A stretch of DNA of 39,510 bases from Aureispira sp. CCB-QB1 (GTDB lineage Bacteria; Bacteroidota; Bacteroidia; Chitinophagales; Saprospiraceae): the NCBI RefSeq assembly GCF_000724545.1, contig NZ_JHBV01000052.1, positions 1 through 39,510 of the forward strand, written 5' to 3'. Under the pieces are notes generated by a model. That model made no database searches. It saw only the letters and a list, made by a program, of their open reading frames with translations, and was not told where the DNA came from. A program made the translations under genes and the position numbers. This document shows, piece by piece, positions 35,729 to 39,510 of the stretch (position 1 is the stretch's first letter; the number at the start of each line of letters is the position of its first letter).

Positions 35729-38700
35729 ATGCAAACACAATTACACTTTGTCCAAAGGCATTGTAGATGCCTTGAATTGTTATGGGTAATATCCCTATTC
35801 CTTTTAGGAACAACGCAACTAAATGCAGAAGGTACTGCTCAAGTAATGCCCAACGCAGGAAACGGAACGGCTCTAGTCGTTAGTCCCAATCTTACAATAG
35901 GAACCTATCGAGCTGCTCCTGCCGATAATAGATTGAAAATATCTATTTTAAATCACACGATCGAAAACATTTACTTTGGATTAAACCCTTTTCAACGGGT
36001 AGGTGGTGCTGGACCGTCAACCAATGGTTTTTATCGTATTTTAGACCCGACAGGTGCGGAGGTAGTTCCCGCAACTCCTATTCCAACAGCAGGTGCTGGG
36101 TTTATTCCTAACTATGCTCAGGCAGTTGCTGGACCTAATATTGGAGGTTTGAATCCTACGGGGTATACCCCCATTCTATTCAACCCGACCCAAAACGGGG
36201 ATTATGTAATAGAGCTATATAGAAGTAATGACGCAGGAGTAAGTGCGTCTAATGATGAAATTTTCTTTCCATTTTTTGATTTTACAGTAGGTGAAACAAA
36301 CAATACAACTTATAGAGGTCGTTTGAATTGTCAACAGTGGGGATTTATTACTTACAATCCATTGTCGGCTAATTTTACTCCTGCGATCAATTTTTCTTTT
36401 GAAGGCGATTATTATGCTTATACAGAGGATAGTTCGGTTGTTCGTATGAATTTTGAGCCTGGTTTTCAACCATTTCGTTATGTATTGGCAATGAACAAAC
36501 CAGGAGTTACAAACGGAGGTAACTTTTTGACAGATAGAATATCTACTTATACAGGAGCCAATGCACCAACCTTGCCAACAGGTTATCCTATCTTTTTATC
36601 TATTCCAGACACCAATATTTTCAAAGTGGCACCGCCTTCCAATGCGCCAGCAATTCCTAGTAACGTATATGGCTGCCCAGGAGATTATTTTATTCCTTTG
36701 TTTATTCCTGATCCAGGAGATGTTGCTATCCTATTGGATTTAAATGGTGTTGTCGGCTATCAAGCAGGCACCTCAGATAGAGTCTTAGAGTTATATGACT
36801 TGGTAGCTGGCAACCATGTCTTAAGTTGGGATGGTTTAGATGGACAAGGGAATCCAGTTGCAGGGAATGTTAACTTCTTGGTAACTGCTACATTATTTCG
36901 AGGTCGAACAAACATTCCAATGCATGATGCAGAGTTAAATGGAAACGGTTTTTCTGTAACAGCATTTTTCCCAGCTTTGGGACCAAGAAAGCTATATTGG
37001 GACGATACAAATTTAGGAAATGTGGGGAATTGTAGTGTTAATGCAACACATAATACAACAGGGGCAGGAGTTGCGACAACAAATATGCTAGAAGGTGTTT
37101 TTGGTCCAGCACATGCTTGGGATGGTAGTGCAACATTTGCAATACCCGCTCCAACAGCAGGAAGAGGCTCTACAACAGCAGCCTTATGTGATGACTTTGG
37201 AAATGCTAGAACAATTAATACATGGTTTTGGTCTTATGATGTATCTTCTGCTCCTTTTCCTAGAACGACACCCGACTGTGATCAAGATGGAGATGGTATT
37301 GCAGACAATATAGACATAGACGATGATAATGATGGTATACCCGATTTAGTTGAACATCCAACCGATCCTTTGTTAGATGCTGATGGGGATGGTATTCCAA
37401 ACTATTTGGATCCTGATTTTCCTGGATTTGTAGATGCCAATATGGATGGTGTCAATGATAATTTTGATGCGGATGGGGATGCTGTTATCAATTCGTATGA
37501 TTTGGATTCTGACAATGATGGTATTTCTGACATTGTAGAGGCAGGAGGCGTTGATACGGACGGAAATGGATTGGTCGATGGCACAACCGATGCGGATAAT
37601 GATGGTTTAATTGATTTGTATGATTCAAGCGTGGCTGGAACTACAAATGTAACCAATACATCCGCAGATGATTGCCAGACAGTAGTTTCACCAGCACATA
37701 CTATTTCATTTGCATCTGGTACAACCGATGCGGTAGGTAATGTTACATTGTCATTCTCTGTATTTGGAGCTTATGGTTTTAATGGTGCTGAATTTACATT
37801 AACTGGAGAAGGTGGTGTCAATTTGGGTACATTTAATAGAACCAATTCAGATAATAGTGCTTATGCAGATTGTTCTAACCCTCCAATGAATTTTAGCGTT
37901 GTAATCTCTCAAGCAAACTGGAATTTGTGGAATAACGATGGAACTGTTGTGATTGATTTTCAGGCAGACGCAGATGTAGATCCTAATTTCTGTGCAACGG
38001 CTTCTTCTTGTATATCAAATGTAGAAGCAAATTATCAAATTCCAGGCGTTGGATCAGCAGGAAACGACATAGCAGTTACAAATACAGATGGAGATTTATT
38101 ACCTGATTATTTAGACTTAGATGCGGATAATGATGGAATTCCAGATATTGTAGAAGCAGGAGGTACCGATGTCAATGGTGATGGACGTATTGATAATTAT
38201 ACTGATACTGACGGAGATGGATGGAATGATGTGGTAGATGGGGATGTTGGCAATGATGGTACTTCAGAAAACCTTGTGGATGTATTGATTATTACCAATT
38301 CAGATGGCAATTCAGATGGTATTCCTGATAGCTATCCCAATAATGATACCGATAGAGATGGTATTTTAGATCATTTAGATTTAGATGCGGATAACGATGG
38401 CATTCCAGATGTGGTGGAAGCAGAAGGTACTGATGAAAATGGTGATGGACGTGTGGATAATTATGTAGATGTGGATAATGACGGTTATAACGATGTGGTA
38501 GATGGCGATGTAGGAAATGATGGCATACCAGAAAATAGTGCTGACGCTCTACAACTGACAGAAGCAGATGGTAATGGGGACGGGCGTGCGGATAGTTATC
38601 CTGAAGGAGATACCGATAGAGATGGCATTTTAGATCAACTAGATTTAGATGCGGATAACGATGGCATTCCAGATGTAGTAGAAGCAGGCGGAACCGACGT

Positions 38701-39510
38701 GAATGGTGATGGACGTGCGGATGGTTATATAGATAATGATAGAGATGGTTATAACGATGTGGTAGACGGTGACCCAACCAATGCTTTAGCGGTAGGAACC
38801 GATACGAATGGAGCGAACACATCAAATGCATTGCAGTTGACGGGTGAAGATACCAATGGGGATGGTACACCAGAAGATTACCCAACAGGAGATACTGACG
38901 GTGATGGTATTTTAGATTACTTAGATTTAGATGCGGATAACGATGGCATTCCAGATGTAGTAGAAGTAGGGGGTACCGATGCAAATGGCGATGGACGTGC
39001 CGATAACTATACCGATAGCGATAACGATGGTTATAATGATGTGGTAGATGGCGACCCAACCAATGCATTGGCATTAGGAACCGATACGAATGGAGCGAAT
39101 ACATCAGATGCCTTGTTATTAACGGGTGCAGATACTGATGGTGATGGAAATCCAAACAGTATGCCTAACGGTGATTTGGATGGGGATAATGTATACAATC
39201 ATTTAGATTTAGATGCGGACAACGATGGTATTTTGGATATCGAAGAAGCAGGCGGAACAGATGCGAATAGAGATGGTCAAGAAGATGCTTATGCCGATGC
39301 CGATGGAGATGGCTTTAATGATGTGGTAGATGGTGATCCAACCAATGCATTGGCAGTAGGAACCGATACGAATGGAGCGAATAGTGCCAATGCGACTACT
39401 CGAACAGGAGCTGATACGGATGGTGATGGTGCACCGAATAGCTATCCAAATGACAACCAAGATGGTGATAACAATTATAATTTCTTGGACATAGATGCGG
39501 ACAATGATGG
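35729..39510 (+). CDS. Second giant TSP3-repeat secreted protein, 3' end outside window
   Basis: An open reading frame of 1260 codons with no stop before the window end. It starts [15 protein letters not shown] with a hydrophobic core [15 protein letters not shown], a likely signal peptide of about 33 residues. About 34-510 is a beta-rich region of unknown family (including [13 protein letters not shown] and a W-F-W-S-Y-D strand). About 515-640: the first TSP3 calcium repeats ([12 protein letters not shown]). About 643-784: a cysteine-containing beta domain that interrupts the repeats. From about 795: long TSP3 units of 88 and then 94 codons to the end. It is expected to end in a T9SS sorting tail, which is not visible. 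A calcium-bound surface or matrix protein, possibly a relative of the 15035 protein, is inferred. Confidence 0.88.
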   Translation, partial: MQTQLHFVQRHCRCLELLWVISLFLLGTTQLNAEGTAQVMPNAGNGTALVVSPNLTIGTYRAAPADNRLKISILNHTIENIYFGLNPFQRVGGAGPSTNGFYRILDPTGAEVVPATPIPTAGAGFIPNYAQAVAGPNIGGLNPTGYTPILFNPTQNGDYVIELYRSNDAGVSASNDEIFFPFFDFTVGETNNTTYRGRLNCQQWGFITYNPLSANFTPAINFSFEGDYYAYTEDSSVVRMNFEPGFQPFRYVLAMNKPGVTNGGNFLTDRISTYTGANAPTLPTGYPIFLSIPDTNIFKVAPPSNAPAIPSNVYGCPGDYFIPLFIPDPGDVAILLDLNGVVGYQAGTSDRVLELYDLVAGNHVLSWDGLDGQGNPVAGNVNFLVTATLFRGRTNIPMHDAELNGNGFSVTAFFPALGPRKLYWDDTNLGNVGNCSVNATHNTTGAGVATTNMLEGVFGPAHAWDGSATFAIPAPTAGRGSTTAALCDDFGNARTINTWFWSYDVSSAPFPRTTPDCDQDGDGIADNIDIDDDNDGIPDLVEHPTDPLLDADGDGIPNYLDPDFPGFVDANMDGVNDNFDADGDAVINSYDLDSDNDGISDIVEAGGVDTDGNGLVDGTTDADNDGLIDLYDSSVAGTTNVTNTSADDCQTVVSPAHTISFASGTTDAVGNVTLSFSVFGAYGFNGAEFTLTGEGGVNLGTFNRTNSDNSAYADCSNPPMNFSVVISQANWNLWNNDGTVVIDFQADADVDPNFCATASSCISNVEANYQIPGVGSAGNDIAVTNTDGDLLPDYLDLDADNDGIPDIVEAGGTDVNGDGRIDNYTDTDGDGWNDVVDGDVGNDGTSENLVDVLIITNSDGNSDGIPDSYPNNDTDRDGILDHLDLDADNDGIPDVVEAEGTDENGDGRVDNYVDVDNDGYNDVVDGDVGNDGIPENSADALQLTEADGNGDGRADSYPEGDTDRDGILDQLDLDADNDGIPDVVEAGGTDVNGDGRADGYIDNDRDGYNDVVDGDPTNALAVGTDTNGANTSNALQLTGEDTNGDGTPEDYPTGDTDGDGILDYLDLDADNDGIPDVVEVGGTDANGDGRADNYTDSDNDGYNDVVDGDPTNALALGTDTNGANTSDALLLTGADTDGDGNPNSMPNGDLDGDNVYNHLDLDADNDGILDIEEAGGTDANRDGQEDAYADADGDGFNDVVDGDPTNALAVGTDTNGANSANATTRTGADTDGDGAPNSYPNDNQDGDNNYNFLDIDADND
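38111..39510 (+). repeat. TSP3 units of 264 then 282 bases
   Basis: Boundary words L-D-L/I-D-A-D-N-D-G begin at 38111, 38375, 38639, 38921, 39203 and 39485. Spacings are 264, 264, 282, 282 and 282 bases. The first two units carry a G-D-V-G-N-D-G linker as in the 15035 gene. The longer ones replace it with [17 protein letters not shown] (six residues longer). Adjacent units are very similar. The array continues past the window end. Confidence 0.92.

Noticed and set aside
38292-39155. A 287-codon minus-strand frame rich in His, Tyr and Leu
   Set aside because: It is the antisense of the TSP3 repeat array; the repeated GAT/GGT codons read backward give His/Tyr/Leu runs. The plus-strand frame is a clear protein.
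39209-39460. Minus-strand frame of 83 codons, Ile/Ser-rich
   Set aside because: Also antisense to the TSP3 repeats, with the same low-complexity composition as similar shadow frames at 19847-20131.

Overview
The window reads as a chromosomal segment from a marine Bacteroidota of the Saprospiria type, probably close to Aureispira or Saprospira. This is inferred from the low GC content, the C-terminal type IX secretion (T9SS) sorting tails, the giant calcium-repeat secreted proteins, DUF3810 and DUF4349 proteins, Bacteroidota-type promoters (TTTG / TAnnTTTG), mostly absent Shine-Dalgarno sites, and LytTR two-component signalling with a TPR sensor. No rRNA, tRNA, CRISPR array, insertion sequence or phage gene was seen.

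Layout. 1-129 is the tail of a T9SS type B cargo gene. 362-6496 is a minus-strand block: Mn-type superoxide dismutase, a DUF3810 membrane protein with an HELGH motif, dihydrolipoyl dehydrogenase, a DUF4349 lipoprotein and an outer-membrane barrel candidate. After a structured non-coding stretch come parA (7203-7964) and a ribbon-helix-helix partner protein (8178-8723). A helical-repeat protein of unknown role converges on them. 10428-14130 holds a 971-residue T9SS type A cargo protein and two small lipoproteins, one with a Kunitz/BPTI-like cysteine pattern. A 900-base non-coding stretch with a cluster of short repeats leads into a 2542-residue secreted protein built from Ig-like modules, thrombospondin type 3 (TSP3) calcium repeats, a GEVED domain and a type A tail.

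The second half is mixed housekeeping and regulation: an MtfA-like protein that has lost its HExxH site, a long-chain acyl-CoA synthetase, a small lipoprotein, a LytTR response regulator with its TPR histidine kinase, a PmtA-like methyltransferase, methylmalonyl-CoA epimerase, a TauE/SafE transporter, PRPP synthetase, a small secreted protein and a Crp/Fnr regulator. From 35729 to the window end a second giant TSP3 protein is open and unfinished.

Working together: the clearest theme is the cell surface. At least three, probably four, large secreted proteins lie here, two sharing the same 88-residue calcium-binding repeat. The ParA/RHH pair looks like a positioning or partition module without a ParB. 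Lpd, FadD-like ligase and methylmalonyl-CoA epimerase are central carbon and fatty-acid enzymes but are not in one operon. Several gene pairs converge on strong hairpin terminators, so most transcription units here are short.
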